Part shown: one piece after another, positions 44,706 through 52,115 of the stretch
How positions within the stretch are numbered: position 1 is the first letter of the stretch
Layout of the letters: each line of letters starts with the position of its first letter
Assembly: GCF_000426065.1 (NCBI RefSeq)
Contig: NZ_AUEQ01000006.1
Span: forward strand, 372,001 to 436,000
Length of the DNA: 64,000 nt
Source of the DNA: Mycobacterium sp. URHD0025
GTDB lineage: Bacteria > Actinomycetota > Actinomycetes > Mycobacteriales > Mycobacteriaceae
Reading direction: 5' to 3'
The notes under the pieces: generated by a model
Database searches by the model: none
What the model was told of the DNA's origin: nothing
The model's input: the letters and a program-made list of their open reading frames with translations, nothing else
Translations under genes and position numbers: made by a program

Positions 44706-45575
44706 ATGCCCCTCAATCCGGACGCCATTGGCGCGACGACCGATCCGATTACGTTCGACTGGACCGACCGCGACACCTTGCTGTACGCGATCGGCGTCGG
44801 CGCGGGAACGGACGACCTCGCATTCACCACCGAGAACAGCCACGAGATCGAACAGCAGGTGCTGCCCACCTATGCGGTGATCGCCTGTTCGGCCTTCCCG
44901 GCGGCACTCAAGATCGGCACGTTCAACTTCGGCATGCTGCTGCACGGCTCCCAGGAGATCCGGCTGCACCGGCCGCTGCCCCCGGCCGGAAAGCTGAGCG
45001 TCGTCTCCGAGGTCGTCGACATCCAGGACAAGGGTGAGGGCAAGAACGCGGTCGTCATGCTCAAGGGCATCGGCACCGACCCGGCTGACGGCGAGATTGT
45101 CGCGGAAACCCTTACCACCGTGGTGATTCGGGGTGAAGGGGGATTCGGCGGACAGCCCGGGCAGCGTCCGCAGGCGCCGCAGATTCCCGACCGGGAGGCC
45201 GACGCTCAGGTGGTGTTGCCGACGCGCGAGGACCAGGCGCTGATCTACCGGCTGTCCGGGGACCGCAATCCGCTGCACAGCGATCCGTGGTTCGCGCAGA
45301 ATCTCGCGGGGTTCCCGAAGCCGATCCTGCACGGGCTGTGCACCTATGGCGTGGCCGGGCGGGCGCTGGTCGCCGCACTCGGTGGCGGTGACGCCACGAA
45401 GGTTCACGCGGTGGCGGCGCGGTTCAGCTCGCCGGTGTTCCCGGGGGAGACGCTGACCACGTCGATCTGGCGTACCGAACCGGGACGGGCGGTGTTCCGC
45501 ACCGAGGCCGCCGGGCCCGACGGTGCCGACGCCAGGGTCGTGCTCGACGACGGCGCCGCCGAGTACTCCGAGTAA
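44706..45575 (+). CDS. htdY: HtdY-like (R)-3-hydroxyacyl-thioester dehydratase, double hotdog
   Basis: 289 residues. Two hotdog halves; the second carries the hydratase 2 (MaoC) motif YRLSGDRNPLHSDPWFAQ with catalytic Asp and His, followed by FPKPILHGLCTYGVAGRAL. Same plan and length as Rv3389c (HtdY), an (R)-specific enoyl-CoA hydratase/dehydratase of lipid metabolism. ATG at 44706 has no ribosome binding site but TATCGT (44692-44697) 8 bases upstream, suggesting leaderless translation. Divergent from acrA1, another lipid gene, with a 60-70 base gap. Confidence 0.9.
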   Translation: MPLNPDAIGATTDPITFDWTDRDTLLYAIGVGAGTDDLAFTTENSHEIEQQVLPTYAVIACSAFPAALKIGTFNFGMLLHGSQEIRLHRPLPPAGKLSVVSEVVDIQDKGEGKNAVVMLKGIGTDPADGEIVAETLTTVVIRGEGGFGGQPGQRPQAPQIPDREADAQVVLPTREDQALIYRLSGDRNPLHSDPWFAQNLAGFPKPILHGLCTYGVAGRALVAALGGGDATKVHAVAARFSSPVFPGETLTTSIWRTEPGRAVFRTEAAGPDGADARVVLDDGAAEYSE

Positions 45576-45679
45576 TCCAGGCGATCCGGCAATTTCGTAG
45601 AAGCCCTGCACGTCGCATGGTGGGTTGACAGGATCGACTACGACGTCGCACCGGCGCGGTGCGGGATGGGTGGTGGCAG

Positions 45680-46582
45680 ATGGCGCAGACAAACCTGGTC
45701 GTTGGGTATCTCGCCACCCCCGGTGGCGCCGATGCGCTGGCGCTGGCCGTCCGCTTCGCCCGCGCATTGGACGCGCAGGTCAACGTCTGCATGGTGGTCC
45801 CGCCCGACACCGCTCCGGCGGGCATCGGTCCCAAGGGCGGCTATGAGGAGGTGGTGGCCGGCCAGGCTCAGGTCTGGTTGGACGAAGCGCTGGCCTCGGT
45901 GCCCGACGACGTTGTGGCACACACCCATCTGAGCTTCGACGAGTCGTTCACCGATGGGCTGATCCGCGAGGCGCTGCGCTTGCAGGCGAGCGCCATCGTG
46001 GTCGGCGGTTCCGGTGGGGGACTGGTCGGCAGCTACTCGCTGGGGTCGGTGGTCAGCGAGCTGCTGCACTCCTCGCCGGTACCGGTCGCGGTCGCGCCGC
46101 GGGGAAGCCGCTTTTCCAGGGTCGAGCGGGTTCACGAGATCACCTGCGCCATCGGTGAGCGTCAGGGTTCGGATCTGTTGCTGGACACGGCGGTACGGGC
46201 CAGCCGGGCGGCGGGGGTGCCGCTGCGGCTCGTGTCGCTGGTGGCGCTCGATCCGGCCTTCGGCTCATTGCGGGGTGATGACGACGCGCGGCGCGAGCAT
46301 GCACTCGCCCATGCCCAGCGGACCCTTGATGCTGCCAAAAATGAACTACCCGCGGATTTTCCGGTCACCTCGACCATCGTGAACGGTCCAACCGTCGAGG
46401 CTGCCGTCGAACAGCTGGGCTGGGATGACGGCGACGTCATCATGGTCGGGTCCAGCCGCCTCAGTGCGCCGCGGCGGATCTTCCTCGGTTCCACCGCGGC
46501 CAAGATGCTGCGGGTGTTGGACGTGCCGATGGTGGTTGTGCCCAGAGACGAACTGAAAGACGGCGAGGACGGTCATGACTGA
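45680..46582 (+). CDS. Tandem universal stress protein
   Basis: 300 residues, two UspA domains in tandem. The first has the ATP-binding pattern VVGGSGGGLVGSYSLGSV (G-x2-G-x9-G-S), the second IMVGSSRLSAPRRIFLGSTA with final AAKMLRVLDVPMVVV. Such double-USP proteins bind ATP and respond to starvation, hypoxia or other stress. The ATG at 45680 is chosen (MAQTNLVVGY); a GTG at 45659 is possible and neither has a strong ribosome binding site. The last 8 bases overlap the permease gene, so stress signal and transport are probably linked. Confidence 0.87.
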   Translation: MAQTNLVVGYLATPGGADALALAVRFARALDAQVNVCMVVPPDTAPAGIGPKGGYEEVVAGQAQVWLDEALASVPDDVVAHTHLSFDESFTDGLIREALRLQASAIVVGGSGGGLVGSYSLGSVVSELLHSSPVPVAVAPRGSRFSRVERVHEITCAIGERQGSDLLLDTAVRASRAAGVPLRLVSLVALDPAFGSLRGDDDARREHALAHAQRTLDAAKNELPADFPVTSTIVNGPTVEAAVEQLGWDDGDVIMVGSSRLSAPRRIFLGSTAAKMLRVLDVPMVVVPRDELKDGEDGHD

Positions 46583-48131
46583 GTCCGCATCGGAACACGA
46601 GTCCCACCAGAAGCTCGAGGAAGCCGAACACTCCGCGGGGTTGGTGTCCAAGGGGCTGGCCGCGGGCAAGGTCGGCACCTTCTCGGGCGCGATCCTCGGG
46701 ATCTCTTGTGTGGCGCCCGGTTACACGCTGACCGCCAGCATCGGGTTGATCGTCGCCGCCGTCGGCCTGAAGATGCCGGCGATCTTCATCGCCGGGTTCA
46801 TCCCGATGTTCCTCACCGCTTACGCCTACCGCGAACTCAACTCGCGTGCACCCGATTGCGGTGCGTCGTTCACATGGTCCACCAAGGCGTTCGGCCCCTA
46901 CGTCGGGTGGATGTGCGGATGGGGCATGGTGGTCGCGTCCATCATCGTGCTGTCCAATCTCGCCGCGATCGCCGTCGAGTTCTTCTATCTGTTCATCGCC
47001 CGGATCACCAATCACGCGTCGATCGCCGAGCTCGCCGACAACAAGCTCATCAACATCGTCACGACGCTGGTGTTCCTGGTCATCGCCACCGCCATCGCCA
47101 GTCGCGGCATCACCACCAGTGAACGGGTGCAGTACGTACTGGTCGGTTTCCAGATGGTGGTGCTCGTGGCGTTCGCGGTGATGGCATTCGTCCATGTGGG
47201 GCGTGGTGACGCGCCGGCCGGATTGTCTTTCGACCTGGACTGGTTCAACCCGTTCAACGGACTCGCGTTGAGCGCCTTCGTGGTTGGTGTCACGGGATCG
47301 ATCTTCGCCTTCTGGGGCTGGGACACCTGCCTGACACTGGGCGAGGAATCGAAGGATCCGACGAAGGTCCCGGGCCGGGCCGGGCTGCTGTGCGTGCTGT
47401 CCATCCTGGCGACGTATCTGTTGATCGCGGTCGCGGTGATGATGTACGCCGGCGTGGGTGAAACAGATACCGGGCTGGGCAATCCGGACAATGCCGAGAA
47501 TGTGTTCGCCGCATTGGCGGACCCGGTGCTGGGTACGTGGGCCGGGCCGCTGCTGTTCCTGGCGATCCTGGCCTCATCGGTGGCCAGTCTGCAGACCACA
47601 TTCCTTCCCGCCGCGCGGGCGATGCTGGCGATGGGTGCCTACAAGGCGTTCCCGGCGCGCTTCGCCGAGGTCAGCCCGCGCTACCTGGTGCCGAGCTTCG
47701 CGACCATCACGGCCGGCGTGGTGACCGGCGTGTTCTACACCGTGGTGAGCCTGCTGTCGGAGAGTGCGTTGCTGGATACCATTGCCGCCCTTGGCATCAT
47801 GATCTGCTGGTACTACGGCATCACGGCGTTCGCGTGTGTCTGGTACTTCCGTCGGGAGCTGTTCACCAGCGCCCACAACATGGTGTTCAAGTTCCTGTTC
47901 CCACTGCTCGGCGGGATCGTGCTGGCGGCGGTGTTCGTGATCTCGATCGGCGAGAGCATGAATCCCGAGAACGCCAGCGGTGCGGCGATCGGCGGTATCG
48001 GTCTGGTGTTCTTCATCGGCTTCGGCGTGCTGATCCTCGGTGCCGTGCTGATGTTCGTCTGGCGGTCGGTCAATCCGGCGTTCTTCCAGGGCGCGACACT
48101 GCGGTACGACACACCGTCGCTCGTGGAGTAG
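46575..48131 (+). CDS. APC-family amino acid/polyamine permease
   Basis: 518 residues with about 12 membrane helices. The first helix carries the broken-helix substrate motif GAILGISCVAPGYTLTASIG, typical of the APC superfamily, and RELNSRAPDCGASFTW follows in helix 3. Substrate unknown, likely an amino acid or amine. ATG overlaps the stress protein by 8 bases, an operon in which the USP may regulate the transporter. Ends before the hairpin at 48151-48207. Confidence 0.88.
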   Translation: MTESASEHESHQKLEEAEHSAGLVSKGLAAGKVGTFSGAILGISCVAPGYTLTASIGLIVAAVGLKMPAIFIAGFIPMFLTAYAYRELNSRAPDCGASFTWSTKAFGPYVGWMCGWGMVVASIIVLSNLAAIAVEFFYLFIARITNHASIAELADNKLINIVTTLVFLVIATAIASRGITTSERVQYVLVGFQMVVLVAFAVMAFVHVGRGDAPAGLSFDLDWFNPFNGLALSAFVVGVTGSIFAFWGWDTCLTLGEESKDPTKVPGRAGLLCVLSILATYLLIAVAVMMYAGVGETDTGLGNPDNAENVFAALADPVLGTWAGPLLFLAILASSVASLQTTFLPAARAMLAMGAYKAFPARFAEVSPRYLVPSFATITAGVVTGVFYTVVSLLSESALLDTIAALGIMICWYYGITAFACVWYFRRELFTSAHNMVFKFLFPLLGGIVLAAVFVISIGESMNPENASGAAIGGIGLVFFIGFGVLILGAVLMFVWRSVNPAFFQGATLRYDTPSLVE

Positions 48132-48150
48132 GCCCGTCCTCAAACCATCC

Positions 48151-48207
48151 CGAAATCAACGCCATGGTCGTCGGCGCAAAGGGATCACGACCACAGCGTT
48201 GATTTCG
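48151..48207. terminator. Long hairpin between the permease and a convergent gene
   Basis: CGAAATCAACGC (48151-48162) pairs perfectly with 48196-48207; ATGGTCGT/ACGACCA adds inner pairs around the central loop. Lies between genes converging from 48131 and 48221 and can serve both. Confidence 0.65.
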
Positions 48208-48220
48208 AGGTCAGGCTCGG

Positions 48221-49174
48221 CTAGCCGGCAGCGTTGCCAATACCGGAATTGCCCTTGTTGTGCGCGATCTCGAGCGGATCCAGCAGATCCCACACCGTGG
48301 CGACGGCGGTGTCCTTGAGTTCGGCACCCGGGCCTTCCATATTGATCAAGTCGGCAACGATGTCGTAGCCGTAGTACACCGCCGAACCCGGCGGAGTGGT
48401 CTTGATCAACTCCATGATGATGGTCTGCCGGGCGTCCCGCGCAGCGTCATCGTCACCCAGCGCCGGGGCAAGGCTGGGCAGGATCTTCGCGATCGGGATC
48501 ACGGCGTTGACCCACGGGACGATCTGGCTGCCCCGGTAGATCTGCTCAGTGGCTTCCCGGACAAAGGGATCGAGTTGGTCGGGTGACGCTTCCATCAGCG
48601 CGTTCCGCAGATCCATGATCGCGTCGGGGATATCCGTCGGCTCCGGATCATCGGCCCGGAACGGGTTCGGGTTCCACGCCGGGTCCTCCGCGGTAACGGC
48701 CTGAGTCTGCACCGCGCCGACCTTCGGGGCGGCCACGGTCTTGGTCTCCGGCTGCGCGACCGACTCGGGGTCAGGCTTGGGCGCTGCGGACTGCTTGGGA
48801 TTGAACAGATCCTTGAGCTTGGCGACCTGGCCGGCCTCGAATGCCTCGGCACTGGGCTTCGGCTTGGGCTTGGCCGAAACCGGTTTGGCAGTCCTGGCGG
48901 CCTGAACGGTCTTGGTGACGTGTGCCGCCGCTTTCTCGATCTTGTCGGCCTGCTTGTCGATGCCGTCCTTGACACTGTCCTTGACCTTGGACTGGGGCTT
49001 GGCCCGCTTGGGCCCGGCATTGACGTGCTGCGATGTGCTGCTGTCCGATTTCTTGGGCGCACCGTCAGCCGAATCGGCATGGGCAGTGCCCTGGCCGGCC
49101 ACGGCGAGGGCCGCCCCGACTCCCGCCGCTACCGCGACACCACCGACATAGCCGATGTATTTCGTTGACGCCAT
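48221..49174 (-). CDS. Exported protein of unknown function
   Basis: 317 residues. Sec signal peptide at 1-32 ending in TAHADSA (cleavage after AHA), preceded by MASTKYIGYVGGVAVAAGVG. Next comes a Lys/Ala/Pro-rich region (about 35-170; KVKDSVKDGIDKQADKIEKA, AKPKPKPSAEAF), then a more globular C-terminal part (DAIMDLRNALMEASPDQLDP; WDLLDPLEIAHNKGN). No catalytic motif. AAAGGAC lies about 6 bases before the ATG; the open frame above it to 49360 is not used. Probably an envelope or secreted mycobacterial protein; the basic Lys-rich part could bind cell-wall polymers. Confidence 0.72.
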   Translation of the reverse strand: MASTKYIGYVGGVAVAAGVGAALAVAGQGTAHADSADGAPKKSDSSTSQHVNAGPKRAKPQSKVKDSVKDGIDKQADKIEKAAAHVTKTVQAARTAKPVSAKPKPKPSAEAFEAGQVAKLKDLFNPKQSAAPKPDPESVAQPETKTVAAPKVGAVQTQAVTAEDPAWNPNPFRADDPEPTDIPDAIMDLRNALMEASPDQLDPFVREATEQIYRGSQIVPWVNAVIPIAKILPSLAPALGDDDAARDARQTIIMELIKTTPPGSAVYYGYDIVADLINMEGPGAELKDTAVATVWDLLDPLEIAHNKGNSGIGNAAG

Positions 49175-49250
49175 CGCCGTCCTTTCACAGCCGATCCCCA
49201 GCCCACGGGAATCGTAGGGTGCGGCGGCGTGATCGGCATCACGAGGTGAC

Positions 49251-50027
49251 CTACACCCACTTTCCGCCGTCGACCCGCAAGGTCGCGCCGGTGACGAAGG
49301 ACGCCCGGTCACTGCACAGCCATGCCGCGGCCTCGGCGATCTCGCCGGGCTGGGCCGCACGCCGCAGCGGGGTGTCGGCGATGAGGCTGTCCAGCACTCC
49401 TGGACTGGCGTCGTCCCACTCCTGGATCATGTCGGTCAGCGTCGGCCCCGGTGCCACTCCGTTGACCCGGATGCCTTCGGGGCCATAGGTGGCGGCGGCC
49501 GATTCGGTGAGGCTGTTGACACCCCGCTTCATCGCGCCATAGGCCGGCAGCTCGGGGTTGCTGTGAAAGCTTCCGATGCTCGAGTTATTCACGATGGCAC
49601 CAGTTTTCGAGGTGGCGCGGATCGCGGCGATCTCGGCACTCATTGCCAGCCACACCCCTTTGAGGTTGACGCGGTAGACGTGGTCGAAGTCATCTTCTGT
49701 CACCTCGTCGAGCGGTCCTGGCGGCTGGATCGTCGCGCCGTTGTTGAAGGCGACATCGAGGCGCCCCCACAGGTCGACGGTGCGCTGCACGGCAGTGCGC
49801 ACGCCGGCGCCGTCGGCGAGGTCGCACACCACGTACTCGGCGGTGCCCCCGCGCGCTCGGATGTCCTCGGTGACGGTCTTGAGTTGCGTCTGGGTTCTGG
49901 CGGCCAGCAGGACGCTTGCGCCTTCGGCGGCGAACAGTCGGGCAGCGGCGGCGCCGATCCCGCGTCCCGCGCCCGAAACGAATGCGATCTTGCCGTCCAG
50001 CAGGCCGGTTTTCGTCGGAGTAGTCAC
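49251..50027 (-). CDS. Short-chain dehydrogenase/reductase
   Basis: 258 residues, classical SDR. Cofactor motif SGAGRGIGAAA near residue 19, acid CDLADGAG, then NNGAT in place of NNAG, Ser in NNSSIG and Y-x-x-x-K in PAYGAMKRG, ending ATLRVDGGKWV as FabG-like enzymes do. Substrate unknown. GTG start at 50027. Divergent from the MmyB-type regulator with an 85-base gap, so it is the probable target of that regulator, as in many actinobacterial pairs. Confidence 0.88.
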   Translation of the reverse strand: MTTPTKTGLLDGKIAFVSGAGRGIGAAAARLFAAEGASVLLAARTQTQLKTVTEDIRARGGTAEYVVCDLADGAGVRTAVQRTVDLWGRLDVAFNNGATIQPPGPLDEVTEDDFDHVYRVNLKGVWLAMSAEIAAIRATSKTGAIVNNSSIGSFHSNPELPAYGAMKRGVNSLTESAAATYGPEGIRVNGVAPGPTLTDMIQEWDDASPGVLDSLIADTPLRRAAQPGEIAEAAAWLCSDRASFVTGATLRVDGGKWV

Positions 50028-50112
50028 GACAACGAGGGTGCGTCGGATCGCATACCGCAGCCAGGTATCGCTGGTACCTGGCTACCGCGGCGACGGCGGG
50101 GAGAATGGACGC

Positions 50113-50967
50113 GTGGACAAGCGAGAGTTCGGCGCGTTTCTGCGCAGCAGGCGCGAGCGGATCAGTCCCGCCGAAGTGGGCCTGCCTGCCGGACCGCGTC
50201 GCCGCACCCCGGGGCTGCGTCGAGACGAGGTCGCGCACCTGGCGTTCATCTCCACCGAGTACTACACGCGGCTGGAACAAGCCCGGGCCCCGCATCCGTC
50301 GGGAGAGGTGCTTTCGGGTCTGGTTCGGGCGCTTCGGCTTTCGGATGCCGAGCGGGCGCACCTGTACCTGCTGGCCGGAGTGGAACCGCAACGACCGCCG
50401 GGGCCACCGCGGGTGGTGCGCCAGAGCATCGTCGATCTGTTGCAGCGGCTGCCGCAGGCCGCGGCCATCGTGGTGTCGGCCACGTACGAGGTGATCGCCT
50501 GGAACGATCTGGCCTGCGCGTTGATGGAGGATTTCTCCGCGCTGTCGCGCCGGGACCGCAACCTGGTACGGCGGGCTTTCCTGGGTCCGCGAGGCCCGGG
50601 CGGGCAGCGACTGTACGGCGTGTCCGACGCCGACGTGTTCGCCCGAACGTGCGCCCAGAACCTCCGCGCCACCGCGGCGCGTTATCCGGACGATCCCGAG
50701 ACGGCCGAATTGATCGCCGAATTGCGTTCAGGCAGTGCTGAATTCGCTGAGCTGTGGGATTCGCATGACGTCAACGCCCGGCCGATGCTCTGCAAGACGT
50801 TCACGCATCCGGCGATCGGGCGGATTCCGGTCAACTGCGATGTGCTCGATATCGCCGACAGCGATCAGCACCTCTACATCTACACGCCGGAGCCGGGTTC
50901 GCCGGCCGAGGAGGCGATGCGGCTGCTGGCGGTGCTCGGCACCCAGCGCATGGACGTACCCGGCTGA
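50113..50967 (+). CDS. MmyB-like XRE-family regulator
   Basis: 284 residues. N-terminal XRE helix-turn-helix (FGAFLRSRRERISPAEVG, then LRRDEVAHLAFISTEYYTRL; about 5-75) followed by the MmyB-like ligand-binding PAS-type domain (IVVSATYEVIAWNDLACALM; FARTCAQNLRATAARYPDDP; MRLLAVLGTQ). In Streptomyces such regulators control the adjacent SDR and bind fatty-acid-like ligands. GTG at 50113 chosen at the start of the domain (VDKREFGAFL). Its last 88 bases overlap the convergent acyltransferase gene. Confidence 0.88.
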   Translation: MDKREFGAFLRSRRERISPAEVGLPAGPRRRTPGLRRDEVAHLAFISTEYYTRLEQARAPHPSGEVLSGLVRALRLSDAERAHLYLLAGVEPQRPPGPPRVVRQSIVDLLQRLPQAAAIVVSATYEVIAWNDLACALMEDFSALSRRDRNLVRRAFLGPRGPGGQRLYGVSDADVFARTCAQNLRATAARYPDDPETAELIAELRSGSAEFAELWDSHDVNARPMLCKTFTHPAIGRIPVNCDVLDIADSDQHLYIYTPEPGSPAEEAMRLLAVLGTQRMDVPG

Positions 50968-52025
50968 GCCGGCTCCTCGGTCTGTACCCGCCGCTTGAGC
51001 TTCATGGCGTGCTTCTCGACGAGGAACCAACTCGCCGCGGCCAGCGGGATGGTGACCGCGGTGGCGACGACGAAGAACACACCCGGTGGCAACCAGGCCA
51101 GACCCATCATCGCCAGTAGTTGTTGGACCGGCCAGCCGTAGATGTAGATGCCGTACGAGATGTCGTTACGCAATTGTGGGCGAAACCGTTTCAACAACGC
51201 GCCGGACACGATGACGGCGTATGCCAACGGCAGTGCCGCAAAGACGCGGTAGTTCGGCAGCAGCCCGCCGGCCAGGACCAGGAACACGCTCAGCGCTACC
51301 AATGACCAGTTCGCCGGAAGTCTGTCGCGGAACTGATAGAGCAGAGCACCGGCGCTGAACGTCAGCGCGAAGCGAGTCACCATCTGTGGAATCGTCTCGA
51401 CCTCGAGCACGGGGTAGCCCACCGCGGCGGCGCCGATCAGCGAGACCACGAACGCCGTCGGGATCGTCCAGCGTTTGCTCATCAGCCCGGCCACGCCCAG
51501 CACCGCGACCGCGGCGTAGCAGATCAACTCGAAGATCAACGTCCACAGCGGGCCATCCCAGACGCCCGGCCATGGGACTCCGACGGGGGAGCCGTCGATA
51601 TCGCCGCGGAAGACGTTCAGCAGACCGTTGTTGACTGCCCAGTTCAGCTGTGACGAGAACGCCAGCGGTTCGCCGTGCTGCAGGAGCACGCCGATGGGCG
51701 CGATGACGAATGCGACGACGAGTACACAGACCCACAGGCCGGGGAAGATCCGCAGCAGTCGCGCTGCCGCGTATTCACGCAACTTGGGCCGTCGCAACCA
51801 ACTCGACGTGATCAGGTACCCCGAGATCACGAAGAAGCCGTCGACCCACACTTCGGTGAGCAGCTGAGTGAAGGGGCCGCTCATCCGGCGGCCCGTGAGC
51901 GGCCAGGAGTGCTGCATGATCACCATCGAGGCGAAGACGAGCCGCCAGACGTTGAGTGCGTTGGAGTGCGGATCGAAGACTATGCCGAGTGTCTTGGTCT
52001 GTTGCCCCGGCAGCTGCGACGCCAT
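50880..52025 (-). CDS. Acyltransferase-3 family membrane protein (OafA/YrhL type)
   Basis: 381 residues with about ten membrane helices. N-terminal NVWRLVFASMVIMQHSWPLT has the conserved Arg and His of acyltransferase 3 proteins, with the second motif in VDGFFVISGYLITSSW and the third in RLLRIFPGLWVCVL. These enzymes move acyl groups (often acetyl or succinyl) onto cell-surface glycans or lipids. The last 30 residues, after FLVEKHAMKLKRRVQTEE, look like low-complexity read-through and overlap the regulator gene on the other strand by 88 bases. Divergent from dnaE2. Confidence 0.85.
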   Translation of the reverse strand: MASQLPGQQTKTLGIVFDPHSNALNVWRLVFASMVIMQHSWPLTGRRMSGPFTQLLTEVWVDGFFVISGYLITSSWLRRPKLREYAAARLLRIFPGLWVCVLVVAFVIAPIGVLLQHGEPLAFSSQLNWAVNNGLLNVFRGDIDGSPVGVPWPGVWDGPLWTLIFELICYAAVAVLGVAGLMSKRWTIPTAFVVSLIGAAAVGYPVLEVETIPQMVTRFALTFSAGALLYQFRDRLPANWSLVALSVFLVLAGGLLPNYRVFAALPLAYAVIVSGALLKRFRPQLRNDISYGIYIYGWPVQQLLAMMGLAWLPPGVFFVVATAVTIPLAAASWFLVEKHAMKLKRRVQTEEPAQPGTSMRWVPSTASSRIASSAGEPGSGV

Positions 52026-52087
52026 CCGCGAATATTACTGCCACTGGCTAATGGCATGTTGCGGAACTCCGCGAACGCTTCAACGCT

Positions 52088-52103
52088 TCGAACAAACGTT
52101 CGA
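52088..52103. promoter_or_regulatory. LexA (SOS) box of dnaE2
   Basis: TCGAACAAACGTTCGA is a perfect match to the mycobacterial SOS consensus. The TACACT immediately after it (52104-52109) is a good -10, 6 bases before the GTG at 52116, so LexA would sit directly on the promoter. Confidence 0.93.
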
Positions 52104-52109
52104 TACACT
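52104..52109 (+). promoter_or_regulatory. -10 element of dnaE2, probable leaderless transcript
   Basis: TACACT fits TAnnnT; the GTG start at 52116 follows after 6 bases without a ribosome binding site. Confidence 0.6.
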
Positions 52110-52115
52110 GGCGTG

